Shown piece by piece: positions 18,603 to 28,845 of a stretch of DNA of 64,000 nt. Position numbers and translations under genes: made by a program. Below the pieces are notes generated by a model. The model ran no database searches, was not told the DNA's origin, and saw nothing but the letters and a program-made list of their open reading frames with translations. Source of the DNA: an uncultured Microbulbifer sp. (GTDB taxonomy: Bacteria; Pseudomonadota; Gammaproteobacteria; Pseudomonadales; Cellvibrionaceae); the NCBI RefSeq assembly GCF_913055755.1, contig NZ_CAJXKH010000008.1, positions 1 through 64,000 of the forward strand, in the 5' to 3' direction. Within the stretch, counting starts at the first letter, position 1, and every line of letters starts with the position of its first letter.

Positions 18603-19259
18603 GTGAGCGCACTCACTTCACCTGTAAAAACCGCTGTTTCCAGTCCGCTCCGCTGGCTGGTGGCCGCGCTACTGCTCACCTGCTGGATGCCCTTTGCCAG
18701 CGCGGCGCAGAATCCTTACGCGATGATCGAAGGTGTGTCCAACGATCTGCTGGGGGTCATCCGTGCCAACGGTCAGTACCTGAACTCCAACCCGCAGCGT
18801 TATTACAGCGCGGTAGACCGGGTGCTGGAACCGGTGGTGGATTTCAATTTTATCGCCCGCGGGGTCATGGGCCGGTACGCCAAGCAGGCGACGGCGGCAC
18901 AGCGGGCCAAATTCACCAGTACCTTCCGCCGCGATCTGGTGGCGACCTTTGCCCGCGGTGTTGCCACCTTTGGCGATATGGACGTCAAGGTCGTCAACCC
19001 GGGTTCTGCACCCGGTGGCAACCGGGTCAATGTGCTGCAGGAAGTGCGCAGCAGCGAGGGGCTTACCAAGGTGTCCTTCACCCTGGTGCGCAACCGCAGC
19101 GGCCAGTGGAAACTGATCAACGTGATTCTCAACGGCGTGAACCTCGGCAAGACCTTCCGCGGCCAGTTCGCTCAGGCCATGCAGGCCAATGGTGGTGACA
19201 TCGACAAGGTGATTGCCAACTGGTCGGCGGCAGACAAGGTTGCCGACGAGGTGGGTTGA
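18603..19259 (+). CDS. mlaC: Phospholipid-binding protein MlaC (Ttg2D family)
   Basis: MlaC is the soluble periplasmic shuttle that carries phospholipids between the MlaA-porin complex in the outer membrane and the MlaFEDB ABC complex. The 218-residue product has a signal peptide (hydrophobic core about residues 17-32, cleavage after FASA). The family domain follows with DFNFIARGVMGRY, and its C-terminal beta-sheet includes GQWKLINVILNGVNLG. The GTG at 18603 is preferred because GGGAGAT precedes it. mlaF, mlaE and mlaD are missing upstream and mlaB is missing downstream, so its usual partners are not encoded locally. Confidence 0.92.
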   Translation: MSALTSPVKTAVSSPLRWLVAALLLTCWMPFASAAQNPYAMIEGVSNDLLGVIRANGQYLNSNPQRYYSAVDRVLEPVVDFNFIARGVMGRYAKQATAAQRAKFTSTFRRDLVATFARGVATFGDMDVKVVNPGSAPGGNRVNVLQEVRSSEGLTKVSFTLVRNRSGQWKLINVILNGVNLGKTFRGQFAQAMQANGGDIDKVIANWSAADKVADEVG

Positions 19260-19355
19260 TCCCGCATACGCAGGTGCAGCTGCGGCAGCGGCTGCGCCAG
19301 TGCGGTGAATCCAGTACACTTGCGCGCTGATTTTCAAACCGAGTTCCCCCCACCT

Positions 19356-19589
19356 ATGCAACCAGATCAAATCAAGGCCCTGATTGAAGGGCAGATTCCC
19401 GGCAGCCAGGTTGAGGTCGCTTTCGAAGGCAGCCACCTGAAATTGACCGTGGTCAGCGATGCGTTCGCCGGACTCAGCCGCCTGAAAAAACAGCAGCTGG
19501 TCTACGGCGCCCTTTCTGACAAGATCGCCGACGGCACCCTGCACGCCGTGCAGATGAAAACCCTCACTCCTGAAGAAGCCGGTCAATGA
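19356..19589 (+). CDS. ibaG: BolA-family protein IbaG
   Basis: IbaG is a BolA-like protein that can bind iron-sulfur clusters together with a monothiol glutaredoxin and is linked to acid stress and envelope maintenance. The 77-residue product begins MQPDQIKALIEGQIPGSQVEV and ends with the family pattern LHAVQMKTLTPEE. The frame is open 17 codons further upstream, but the ATG at 19356 gives the usual length. It stands directly before murA, as in most gammaproteobacteria. Confidence 0.9.
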   Translation: MQPDQIKALIEGQIPGSQVEVAFEGSHLKLTVVSDAFAGLSRLKKQQLVYGALSDKIADGTLHAVQMKTLTPEEAGQ

Positions 19590-19619
19590 TCGCTGCGCGG
19601 AAACTGGACACCAGACTGA

Positions 19620-20882
<1,263 letters not shown>

Positions 20883-20893
20883 GCCAGTTTGGG

Positions 20894-20985
20894 CCGCGGG
20901 TTGTACGACCCGCGGACCGGCAGGATGCGTAGCGAAGCGCGGTGAAAACGCACGCGCTCTCAATTCAATGCGGCGGGAAGCCGCA
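20894..20985 (+). other. Two small hairpins between murA and hisG
   Basis: Within the 126-base gap lie an 8-base stem (CCGCGGGT / ACCCGCGG, 20894-20915) and a 6-base stem (TGCGGC / GCCGCA, 20969-20985). Neither is followed by a T-tract. The first may end murA transcription weakly; the second lies in the leader of hisG. I see no His-rich leader peptide. Confidence 0.35.
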
Positions 20986-21008
20986 CAATTCACACAATCA
21001 TAAACGCC

Positions 21009-21647
21009 ATGCAGATCACTATTGCTCTGACCAAGGGGAGAATTCTCAAGGAGACCCTGCCGCTGCTTGCCGAAGCCGGTCTCGAGCCCCTGGAAGATAT
21101 TTCCAAAAGCCGCAAGCTGATTTTTCCCACCAACCAGGAACATGTCCGCCTGCTGATTTTGCGCGGGTCGGATGTGCCTACCTATGTTCAGCACGGTGCC
21201 GCAGATATTGGCGTGGCCGGTAAGGACAACCTGCTGGAACACGATGACAGCAATATTTACGAGCCCCTCGACCTGGGAATCGCCCGCTGTCAGCTGATGA
21301 CCGCGGGAATCAAGGGTGCCGAACTGCCGAAAGGGCGTATCAAGGTGGCAACCAAGTTTGTGCACTCGGCCAAGCGCTACTATGCGGCGCAGGGGCGCCA
21401 GGCGGATATCATCAAGCTGTACGGCGCAATGGAGCTGGCACCGCTGATGGATCTCGCCGATGAAATCGTCGATATCGTGGATACCGGCAATACCCTGAAA
21501 GCCAACGGCCTGGAAGCGCGCGACCTGATCGCGGATATCAGTAGCCGCCTGATCGTCAACAAGGCGTCGATGAAAATGAAATACGGCCCGATCAACGGGC
21601 TGATAGAACAGCTGGCCGCGGCGGTGAAGTCGCGGGCCGGGAGCTGA
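21009..21647 (+). CDS. hisG: ATP phosphoribosyltransferase, short form HisG
   Basis: HisG joins ATP and PRPP in the first step of histidine synthesis. At 212 residues it has only the two catalytic subdomains ([20 protein letters not shown] at the start; [17 protein letters not shown] near residue 155). It lacks the C-terminal histidine-binding domain of the long form. Short HisG needs the regulatory subunit HisZ, which is not in this window. hisD follows 8 bases later. Confidence 0.96.
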   Translation: MQITIALTKGRILKETLPLLAEAGLEPLEDISKSRKLIFPTNQEHVRLLILRGSDVPTYVQHGAADIGVAGKDNLLEHDDSNIYEPLDLGIARCQLMTAGIKGAELPKGRIKVATKFVHSAKRYYAAQGRQADIIKLYGAMELAPLMDLADEIVDIVDTGNTLKANGLEARDLIADISSRLIVNKASMKMKYGPINGLIEQLAAAVKSRAGS

Positions 21648-21655
21648 GGACAGGG

Positions 21656-22972
21656 ATGAGTAGCTTTTCCATTCGCCGGCTGGACGCCAACGGGGCGGAT
21701 TTCGACACGGAGCTCGCCGGCCTGCTGGCCTGGGAATCGGTGTCCGACAGCAGCGTGGCGTCTGCCGTGGCAGACATTCTGCAACAGGTAAAAAACCGCG
21801 GCGATGCGGCGGTCATCGAATTTACCAACCGCTTTGACCGCCGCAACCTGCAGGGTGCGCAGGAGTTCTGCCTGGGGCAGCCGGCGTTGCAGCAGGCACT
21901 TGCGCGGATTTCCGCTGACAGCCGCGCTGCCCTTGAGGCCGCGGCGGCGCGGGTGCGGGGCTATCACGAGCACCAGTTACAGGATTCCTGGCAATACCGG
22001 GAGGCCGACGGCACCGTGCTCGGGCAGCAGATATCGCCGATGGAACGGGTGGGTATCTATGTGCCGGGGGGCAAGGCCAGTTACCCGTCATCGGTATTGA
22101 TGAATGCGATCCCCGCCAAGGTGGCGGGTGTGGATCAGGTGTCGATGGTGGTGCCGGCGCCGGATGGCCAGCTCAATGACCTGGTGCTGGCGGCGGCGGC
22201 GATTGCCGGTGTCGACCAGGTGTTTACCATTGGTGGCGCCCAGGCCGTGGCCGCGCTGGCATACGGGACCGAAACCATTGGCCGGGTGGACAAGATCGTC
22301 GGGCCCGGCAATATTTTCGTGGCTACCGCCAAGCGCGCGGTGTTCGGCCAGGTGGCCATCGACATGATTGCCGGACCCTCGGAAATTCTGGTGATCTGTG
22401 ACGGCAAGACGGATCCGGACTGGATTGCGATGGACCTGCTGTCGCAGGCGGAGCACGACGAGCAGGCGCAGTCCGTGCTGCTGTGCCCCAGTGCGGACTA
22501 CCTGGATGCGGTAGAAGCCTCGCTGGAAAAACTGCTGGCAGAATTACCCCGGGAGGAAATTGCCGGCCAGTCCCTGCGGGACCGCGGCGCCCTGATTCTG
22601 GTGTCGGATATCGAACAGGCGATCGAGGTGGCGAATCGCATCGCGCCGGAGCACCTGGAGGTCTCCGTGGATGAGCCGGAGCAGTATCTGCCGAAAATCC
22701 GCCACGCCGGCGCGATTTTTCTCGGTCGTCACACCGCGGAAGCGCTGGGGGATTACTGTGCGGGCCCCAACCACGTGCTGCCCACCAGTGGCACTGCGCG
22801 TTTCTCCTCGCCGCTGGGAGTCTACGATTTCCAGAAGCGCAGCTCGATCATCTACTGCTCACCGCAGGGCGCGGATACCCTGGGCCGTGTGGCCTCGACC
22901 CTGGCGCAGGGGGAAGGGCTGGACGCACATGCTCGCTCTGCGGAATACCGGGTGCAGAAGAAAGGATCGTAG
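21656..22972 (+). CDS. hisD: Histidinol dehydrogenase HisD
   Basis: HisD oxidises histidinol to histidine in two NAD-dependent steps. The 438 residues contain the family signature region with the zinc-site residues ([10 protein letters not shown], and [14 protein letters not shown] near residue 370). Length and motifs are normal. In Pseudomonas hisC follows; here the next gene is a convergent protease only 17 bases away, so the his operon at this place holds two genes. Confidence 0.97.
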   Translation: MSSFSIRRLDANGADFDTELAGLLAWESVSDSSVASAVADILQQVKNRGDAAVIEFTNRFDRRNLQGAQEFCLGQPALQQALARISADSRAALEAAAARVRGYHEHQLQDSWQYREADGTVLGQQISPMERVGIYVPGGKASYPSSVLMNAIPAKVAGVDQVSMVVPAPDGQLNDLVLAAAAIAGVDQVFTIGGAQAVAALAYGTETIGRVDKIVGPGNIFVATAKRAVFGQVAIDMIAGPSEILVICDGKTDPDWIAMDLLSQAEHDEQAQSVLLCPSADYLDAVEASLEKLLAELPREEIAGQSLRDRGALILVSDIEQAIEVANRIAPEHLEVSVDEPEQYLPKIRHAGAIFLGRHTAEALGDYCAGPNHVLPTSGTARFSSPLGVYDFQKRSSIIYCSPQGADTLGRVASTLAQGEGLDAHARSAEYRVQKKGS

Positions 22973-22989
22973 CGCACCCGGCCTCTGAT

Positions 22990-24123
22990 TCATTCCTGAC
23001 CCTGGGGCTGGAGCAGGCTCTGGGGCTGTTCCGACACCGTCGCCTCGGTGGTGTAAGCCTGGCCGTTGCGGATATAGGTGATGGTGACGGTTTCCCCGGG
23101 TTTGAGGGTGGCCATGGCGGCGATACCGTGATTGCCGTCATTGATCGGATCATCGTTGATCTGGATGATCACGTCCCCGGGTTTCAGTCCCGCTACGAAA
23201 GCCGGGCCGCCATTGTAAATCGCGGTGATGATCACTCCGTTGGTAGATGGCAGCTTGAATGCGCGGGCGAGGCGGGGATTGACCTCGGACGCCTCGATCC
23301 CCAGCCAGCCCGGGACTACACGGCCATACTCGATCAGATCCCGCATTACCTTGAGTGCAATATTCGCCGGGATTGCAAAACTGATACCGGCGGCCGAGCC
23401 TTTCTGGTCCAGGATGGTGGTATTGATACCCAGCAGCTTGCCATAGGTGTCCACCAGTGCGCCGCCGGAATTGCCCGGATTTACTGCCGCGTCAGTTTGC
23501 AGGAAGTTTTGCAGATAGCTGCCGCCACTGGCGAAGCTGAGATCGCGGCCGGTGGCACTGATGATGCCCTGGGTAACGGACTGGCCCACGCCCCACGGAT
23601 TGCCAATGGCAAGTACCACATCGCCCACCTGCGCGTTTTCCGGATCGCCCACTTCGATGGCGGTCAGCTCTGACAGGTCGATCTTGAGTACCGCGAGGTC
23701 GAAGTTGGAGTCTGACCCCACCGGCTTGGCGAGGGCTTCACGTCCGTCCGCCAGAACCACCGCAATCTGTTCCGCACCCGCGGTGACGTGGTGGTTGGTG
23801 AGAATGTAGCCCTGCTCGTCCACGATAACCCCGGAACCGAGTGTGGGCTGGCTGCGCAACCTTTGCAGGCGGCGGATAATCGGATTTCTCGACGGGGCTT
23901 CGCTGGCCAGGGGGTCGTGCTTGCGGGTGTAGATATTGACCACTGCCGGTCCGGCGAGGTTGACCGCGCGGGCGTAGGATACCGGCGCCTGAAAACTCTG
24001 TGGCGAAACTGCAGTCGGCTGGAATCCCCGCAGGTGCGGGAAGGCAAACAGCAGCACTGCCGCCACCGCCAGTCCGATTGCGGCCGGAATGGCCCAGTCA
24101 TGCAGAAATCGTTGTAGTGACAC
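22990..24123 (-). CDS. degS: DegS/AlgW-type periplasmic serine protease
   Basis: DegS (AlgW in Pseudomonas) is the inner-membrane-anchored HtrA protease that senses misfolded outer-membrane proteins and starts RseA/MucA cleavage, releasing sigma-E. The 377 residues have one N-terminal membrane helix (about 13-30). The trypsin-like domain carries the triad His112 (TNHHVTAG), Asp142 (NFDLAVLKID) and Ser219 (NPGNSGGAL). A single PDZ domain follows from about residue 260. One PDZ domain and an anchor fit DegS rather than DegP. The GTG at 24123 follows AAGGAG. The name algW is equally defensible. Confidence 0.93.
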   Translation of the reverse strand: MSLQRFLHDWAIPAAIGLAVAAVLLFAFPHLRGFQPTAVSPQSFQAPVSYARAVNLAGPAVVNIYTRKHDPLASEAPSRNPIIRRLQRLRSQPTLGSGVIVDEQGYILTNHHVTAGAEQIAVVLADGREALAKPVGSDSNFDLAVLKIDLSELTAIEVGDPENAQVGDVVLAIGNPWGVGQSVTQGIISATGRDLSFASGGSYLQNFLQTDAAVNPGNSGGALVDTYGKLLGINTTILDQKGSAAGISFAIPANIALKVMRDLIEYGRVVPGWLGIEASEVNPRLARAFKLPSTNGVIITAIYNGGPAFVAGLKPGDVIIQINDDPINDGNHGIAAMATLKPGETVTITYIRNGQAYTTEATVSEQPQSLLQPQGQE

Positions 24124-24212
24124 CCAGCTGCTCCTTCCCGATTTGCCGCCATTATACGCGTTTCGGTAATAGAGTCCTTATCAACCGTTCTAGCGCAATT
24201 CCCCCCGGGCGC

Positions 24213-24240
24213 TTGGTGTGGCGGCGGGAATACGTATAAT
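24213..24240 (+). promoter_or_regulatory. Putative sigma-70 promoter of sat
   Basis: TTGGTG (24213-24218), a 16-base spacer and a perfect TATAAT (24235-24240) lie 47 bases before the sat start codon. The -35 is weak. I see no recognisable CysB site, but its consensus is loose. Confidence 0.5.
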
Positions 24241-24287
24241 GTGGCGCTCTAAAAAATGTGATTTGAGTTTGATTTCAGGAGTTGCAC

Positions 24288-25478
24288 ATGTCCCTGGTTC
24301 GCCCACACGGCAGTGAAGAACTGCAGCCCCGCTTTGTCTACGACAGCGCGCGGCACGAACAACTGGTCAAGGAAGCGGAGTCGCTGCCTTCCATCGTGGT
24401 CAGTTCAGCGGCCGCTGCCAATGCGGTGATGCTGGGCGCGGGTTATTTCAACCCTCTCCAGGGCTACATGAACCTGGCCGACGCCATGGGTGTGGCGGAG
24501 TCCCTGCACACTGCCGATGGCCTGTTCTGGCCGGTGCCAGTGGTGAACATGGTGGAAGATGCCTCCGCAATTGCCGGTGCCAAGCGCATTGCCCTGCGCG
24601 ACCCCAATGTCGAGGGCAACCCGGTACTGGCGATCATGGACGTGGAGGCCATCGAAACCGTCTCCGATGAGCAGATGAGCACCATCGTTGAGCAGGTCTT
24701 CGGTACCCTGGACGAAAAGCACCCGGGTGTTGCAACCTTCAAGGCTGCCGGCCGCCAGCTGATCTCCGGCCCGATTGAAGTGCTGAACTTCAGCTACTTC
24801 CAGGCCGATTTCCCCGATACCTTCCGCACCGCGGTAGAGATCCGCAACGAGTTTGCGGAGCACGGCTGGAGCAAAGTGGTTGCCTTCCAGACCCGTAACC
24901 CGATGCACCGCGCTCACGAAGAGCTGTGCAAAATGGCACTGGATGCGGTGGAAGCGGACGGTGTGCTGATCCACATGCTGCTGGGCAAGCTGAAGCCCGG
25001 TGATATTCCCGCGCCGGTGCGCGATGCCGCCATCCGCAAAATGGTGGAAGCCTACTTCCCGGAAAACACCGTGATGGTGACCGGTTACGGCTTTGACATG
25101 CTGTACGCCGGCCCGCGCGAGGCGGTGCTGCACGCGGTATTCCGCCAGAACTGTGGCTGTAGCCACCTGATTGTCGGTCGCGATCACGCCGGCGTTGGTG
25201 ATTACTACGGTGCATTCGATGCGCAGACCATCTTTGACGAGAAGGTGCCGGCGGGCGCGCTGGAAATCGAGATTTTCCGTGCGGACCACACCGCATACTC
25301 GAAGAAGCTGAACAAGGTGGTGATGATGCGGGACGTGCCGGATCACACCAAGGAAGACTTTATCCTGCTGTCCGGCACCAAGGTGCGCGAGATGCTGGGC
25401 AACGGCGTGGCGCCGCCCCCCGAATTCTCCCGTCCGGAAGTGGCGCAGATCCTGATGGATTACTACCAGAGCCTGTGA
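24288..25478 (+). CDS. sat: Sulfate adenylyltransferase (Sat-type ATP sulfurylase)
   Basis: Sat makes adenosine 5'-phosphosulfate from sulfate and ATP, the first step of sulfate activation. The 396-residue protein is the single-chain type, unrelated to the CysD/CysN GTPase-coupled enzyme. It has an N-terminal PUA-like part (about 1-160), then the catalytic domain with the QTRNPMHRAHE nucleotide motif and GRDHAGVGDYYG. No APS kinase domain is fused. The ATG at 24288 follows AGGAG at a six-base spacing. It lies between degS and zapG, where Pseudomonas carries cysD-cysN. Confidence 0.95.
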   Translation: MSLVRPHGSEELQPRFVYDSARHEQLVKEAESLPSIVVSSAAAANAVMLGAGYFNPLQGYMNLADAMGVAESLHTADGLFWPVPVVNMVEDASAIAGAKRIALRDPNVEGNPVLAIMDVEAIETVSDEQMSTIVEQVFGTLDEKHPGVATFKAAGRQLISGPIEVLNFSYFQADFPDTFRTAVEIRNEFAEHGWSKVVAFQTRNPMHRAHEELCKMALDAVEADGVLIHMLLGKLKPGDIPAPVRDAAIRKMVEAYFPENTVMVTGYGFDMLYAGPREAVLHAVFRQNCGCSHLIVGRDHAGVGDYYGAFDAQTIFDEKVPAGALEIEIFRADHTAYSKKLNKVVMMRDVPDHTKEDFILLSGTKVREMLGNGVAPPPEFSRPEVAQILMDYYQSL

Positions 25479-25524
25479 TTCTGGCCGGTAGTGATTGCGG
25501 GGGCTGCGGCCCCCGGTTTCGCTG

Positions 25525-25575
25525 CGGACGGACACAAAAAAGCGGGGCAATGCCCCGCTTTTTTGTGTCCGTCCG
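25525..25575. terminator. Bidirectional terminator, sat / zapG
   Basis: A perfect inverted repeat with 25-base arms is centred at 25550. The GC core GCGGGGCA / TGCCCCGC is flanked by A6 and T6 tracts and then by extra complementary bases. T-tracts on both strands between convergent genes make it a strong two-way terminator. Confidence 0.9.
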
Positions 25576-25599
25576 GTTGTGTGCAGAACGTGTGTCTGG

Positions 25600-26061
25600 T
25601 TACCGGTTGACCACTTCATCACCGGGTGCCGGAGCGCTGGGTTCCTTTTCCAGTCCGAAATCCTCGGAAAGGGTGCCCTTGGCGCCGGGTGCCTTGGGGG
25701 CCCAGTCGCGGGGTGGCAGCACGCTCACGTTGTCGTCGTTGTCGCTGAGTGTGCCGCTGCCGGCCTCCAGCATCTGCCGGCCGATATCCTGACTGGACAG
25801 GCGCATGGCACTGTTGGCCAGGTATTCGTGCACCTCGCGATAGCTTTCGGTCAGGTTGTGAACCAGTTGGGAAGTCTGGTCAAAGTGTTCGTTAACCTGT
25901 AGCTGGAAATCTTCCAGCTTGGTGTTGGCTTCTTTCAGGCGGAGCTCCAGCTCCTGTGTGCGGTCGCTGTTCTGGCGGTTGCGGGTAGCCAGGAACGCCA
26001 GTAGCGCCCCCAGGGCCAGGCCCAGTACGCCGACCAGAATCAATACCGAAGTTGAGTGCAC
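25600..26061 (-). CDS. zapG: ZapG (YhcB, DUF1043) inner-membrane protein
   Basis: YhcB/ZapG is a bitopic inner-membrane protein linked to cell division and envelope synthesis. The 153 residues have an N-terminal membrane helix (about 5-23), a coiled coil (about 30-75, with the family stretch VNEHFDQTSQLVHNLTESYR) and a disordered Pro/Ala-rich C-terminus. The start is a GTG preceded by GAGGAGG. It lies divergent to zapE, as in many gammaproteobacteria. A TATAAT on the minus strand at 26117-26122 may be its -10. Confidence 0.88.
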   Translation of the reverse strand: MHSTSVLILVGVLGLALGALLAFLATRNRQNSDRTQELELRLKEANTKLEDFQLQVNEHFDQTSQLVHNLTESYREVHEYLANSAMRLSSQDIGRQMLEAGSGTLSDNDDNVSVLPPRDWAPKAPGAKGTLSEDFGLEKEPSAPAPGDEVVNR

Positions 26062-26263
26062 AGTTACTTCCTCCTCATGTGTTCAATGGCACCGGCCATC
26101 CGTGACGGTGCCCCCTATTATACGCAAATCCCGAGCTCGCGCCGCGTTGGTGTTTTATGCCAAACGGTTATGGATTTGCTAAAGTGCGCGCCTTTGATCC
26201 AGGCGGGAATTTCGGCGGCACAGTGCCGGAACGCCACAGTACAGTGAATACAAGAACTCAGCC

Positions 26264-27385
26264 ATGCAGCAGGACTCCACACTTTCTCCCCGGCAGCGCT
26301 ATGAGCGGGACCTTCAGCGCCCGGACTTTGTGCCCGATCCCGCGCAGAAGGCCGCGGTAGACGCATTGCAGGACCTGTACCAGCGCTTGTTGCGGTCCCC
26401 GGCAGGCGGAGGGAGTGTGCTGGCCGGGCTGAAGGCCTTGTGGCGCGGGCCCGGGAAGCCGGAGACCGGGCTGTATTTCTGGGGCGGCGTGGGGCGCGGC
26501 AAGACCTACCTGATGGATGCGTTCTTCGAGTCCCTGCCTTTTGAACGCAAGATGCGTACCCATTTCCACCGCTTTATGCGCGAGGTGCACCGCGAGCTCA
26601 GGTCCCTGGCGGGGGAGAAGAATCCGCTGGACAGGGTGGCCGACCGCATTGCCGAGCGCACGCGGGTGCTGTGTTTCGACGAATTCTTCGTCTCCGATAT
26701 TACCGATGCGATGATACTGGCGGGCCTGCTGGGGGCGCTGTTCGATCGCGGTGTGACCCTGGTGGCCACCTCCAATATCGAGCCCGAGGGGCTCTATAAA
26801 GACGGGCTGCAGCGCGCGCGCTTTCTGCCGGCCATCGATTTGCTGAAGCGCCATACTAAAGTGATCAATGTAGACAGCGGCATTGACTACCGCCTGCGCG
26901 CGCTGGAGATGGCGGAGCTGTATCACAGCCCGCTGGATGCGGAGGCCAATGCCAGTCTCGCGCGCAGCTTCGAGGCTCTGATCGTGGAGGGGAGCGAAGT
27001 GCGCGAGCGGGTGGCGCTGGAGGTGGAGGGGCGCCCGATACGCGCGCTGCGGGTGGCGGATGATGTCGCCTGGTTTGACTTCAGTGAGCTGTGCGACGGG
27101 CCGCGTTCGCAGAATGATTACATCGAACTGGCGCGAGAGTTCCACACCGTGCTGCTGGCCAATGTGCCGCAGTTCGGCGAGCGCACCGAAAGTCAGGCGC
27201 GGCGCTTTATCAATCTGGTGGACGAGTTTTATGACCGCTGCGTCAAACTGGTCATCTCCGCCGCCGAGCCGATCGAGAGTCTCTACGCGGGGCGTCATCT
27301 GCGGTTCGAATTCGAGCGCACCAAGAGCCGCTTGCAGGAGATGCAGTCGCGGGAGTTTCTCGCCAGGGAGCACCGCCCGGAGTGA
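26264..27385 (+). CDS. zapE: Cell division ATPase ZapE
   Basis: ZapE is an AFG1-type ATPase that associates with the Z-ring late in division and under stress. The 373 residues carry Walker A (GGVGRGKT, residues 74-81), Walker B (VLCFDEFFVSD near 140) and a sensor-type VATSNIEPEGLYKDGLQR. All are normal for the family. The gene precedes rplM by 131 bases, the usual neighbourhood. Confidence 0.95.
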   Translation: MQQDSTLSPRQRYERDLQRPDFVPDPAQKAAVDALQDLYQRLLRSPAGGGSVLAGLKALWRGPGKPETGLYFWGGVGRGKTYLMDAFFESLPFERKMRTHFHRFMREVHRELRSLAGEKNPLDRVADRIAERTRVLCFDEFFVSDITDAMILAGLLGALFDRGVTLVATSNIEPEGLYKDGLQRARFLPAIDLLKRHTKVINVDSGIDYRLRALEMAELYHSPLDAEANASLARSFEALIVEGSEVRERVALEVEGRPIRALRVADDVAWFDFSELCDGPRSQNDYIELAREFHTVLLANVPQFGERTESQARRFINLVDEFYDRCVKLVISAAEPIESLYAGRHLRFEFERTKSRLQEMQSREFLAREHRPE

Positions 27386-27431
27386 TGTCGCCAGGCGGGT
27401 ATCGCTGGTCAGATATTGTGCGATTTAGCGC

Positions 27432-27460
27432 TTGAAAAGCCTTGGGCGCTTATGTAGTAT
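27432..27460 (+). promoter_or_regulatory. Promoter of rplM-rpsI
   Basis: TTGAAA (27432-27437), a 17-base spacer and TAGTAT (27455-27460) lie 56 bases before rplM, followed by an AT-rich leader. Position and spacing are what a strong ribosomal-protein promoter would show. Confidence 0.65.
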
Positions 27461-27516
27461 TCGCGCTCTTTTTGTGGGACGGCCCATATATGGGTCATAT
27501 ACAGGTGTTTTATAAC

Positions 27517-27945
27517 ATGAAGACTTACAGTGCCAAGCCGGAAGCGGTAACCCGCGACTGGTACATTGTTGACGCTGCGGACAAGACTCTCGGTCGCATT
27601 TCTGCCGAGATCGCCCACCGCCTGCGCGGCAAGCACAAGCCTGAATACACGCCCCACGTGGACACTGGCGATTACATCGTTGTGATCAATGCCGAGAAGG
27701 TTCGCGTGACCGGTAATAAGGCCAAAGACAAGATCTACCACAGCCACTCCGGCTACCCCGGTGGTCTTAAATCCATCAGCTTTGAGAAGTTGATCGACAA
27801 GGCGCCTGAGCGCACCATTCAGAGTGCAGTCAAGGGCATGCTTCCTAAGGGCCCGCTGGGTCGCGCCATGTTCAAGAAACTGAAGGTGTACAAAGGTAGC
27901 GAACATCCTCACGCGGCACAGCAGCCGATTGAACTGTCGATCTAA
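27517..27945 (+). CDS. rplM: 50S ribosomal protein L13
   Basis: L13 is an early-assembling protein of the large ribosomal subunit. The 142-residue product has the family starting pattern ([20 protein letters not shown]) and the signature [20 protein letters not shown] near residue 110. Upstream codons are open, but the ATG at 27517 matches the family length exactly. rpsI follows after 13 bases. Confidence 0.98.
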   Translation: MKTYSAKPEAVTRDWYIVDAADKTLGRISAEIAHRLRGKHKPEYTPHVDTGDYIVVINAEKVRVTGNKAKDKIYHSHSGYPGGLKSISFEKLIDKAPERTIQSAVKGMLPKGPLGRAMFKKLKVYKGSEHPHAAQQPIELSI

Positions 27946-27958
27946 ACGGAACATTCTC

Positions 27959-28351
27959 ATGGCAACTACTCAATACTACGGTACCGGCCGCCGCAAGACC
28001 TCCACTGCTCGCGTATTCATCCAGCAGGGCGAGGGCAATATCAGCGTAAACGGTCGCACTCTGGACGAATACTTCGGCCGCGAAGTGGCGCGCATGATCG
28101 TGCGTCAGCCGCTGGAACTGGTCGAAATGACTGAAAAATTTGACATCAACGTCACTGTGAAGGGCGGCGGTTCCTTTGGTCAGGCGGGTGCTATCCGTCA
28201 CGGCCTGACTCGCGCTCTGATGCAATACGACGAGTCCCTGCGTCAGCCGCTGCGTGCAGCCGGTTACGTGACTCGCGATGCGCGTGCCGTTGAGCGGAAG
28301 AAAGTCGGTCTGCGCAAGGCGCGCAAGAAGCCGCAATTCTCCAAGCGTTAA
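27959..28351 (+). CDS. rpsI: 30S ribosomal protein S9
   Basis: S9 lies in the head of the small subunit and its C-terminal tail contacts P-site tRNA. The 130 residues start [20 protein letters not shown] and end in the conserved [11 protein letters not shown] tail. It is co-transcribed with rplM and ends at a clear terminator. Confidence 0.98.
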   Translation: MATTQYYGTGRRKTSTARVFIQQGEGNISVNGRTLDEYFGREVARMIVRQPLELVEMTEKFDINVTVKGGGSFGQAGAIRHGLTRALMQYDESLRQPLRAAGYVTRDARAVERKKVGLRKARKKPQFSKR

Positions 28352-28375
28352 TTCGCTACACGCATTTTTTTATTG

Positions 28376-28402
28376 GCCCGGCTTTATGCCGGGCTTTTTT
28401 TT
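28376..28402 (+). terminator. Rho-independent terminator after rpsI
   Basis: A 7-base GC stem (GCCCGGC / GCCGGGC) with a five-base loop is followed directly by eight T residues, 25 bases after the rpsI stop codon. Confidence 0.9.
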
Positions 28403-28845
28403 GTGTGTGGAGGCGGCGGGGTGAGATTGCAGGCATTGCTTATTTTGTCGTCAGTTCGCGTCGGGTTTACCGACGTTCACTTCGGTATTCGCCTTGTATC
28501 AAATTGGCATTTTCTTTAACATTGCGCGAATTTCTATCCGCTTGCACTTGGGGTTTGGCCACTTTGTCCTATGGTCAGGCGAGCGGGCCAGATGTAGGGG
28601 AGTTTCTGTTCTAGGTCTTTTTGTCTGCGGCTGTCACTGTTATCGGCCGCGCGGTTGCTCTGTTCTGTCCCTGGCCTGGCGGTCGCGGATGGTTGGGCGA
28701 TCGCTTTTGCAATGCGCGTGCTGACCCCTGATCAGGCCGACGTTGTAGTGTTGCAGGACCTGGAGCAGGAATTCACCGGTTTTCTTTGGGTTTGGGCCAG
28801 CTGGTCCCGGTTGTACCGGGGATGCTGTGATGGGAGAACTACGTC
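28403..28845 (+). other. Long leader region before petA
   Basis: No gene is supported in this gap; the short open frames here have no recognisable product. A possible promoter is TTGTAT (28494-28499), a 17-base spacer and TAACAT (28517-28522), which would leave a leader of about 320 bases. The stretch is less GC-biased than the neighbouring coding sequence. I found no terminator-like hairpin or riboswitch that I recognise. Confidence 0.4.
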
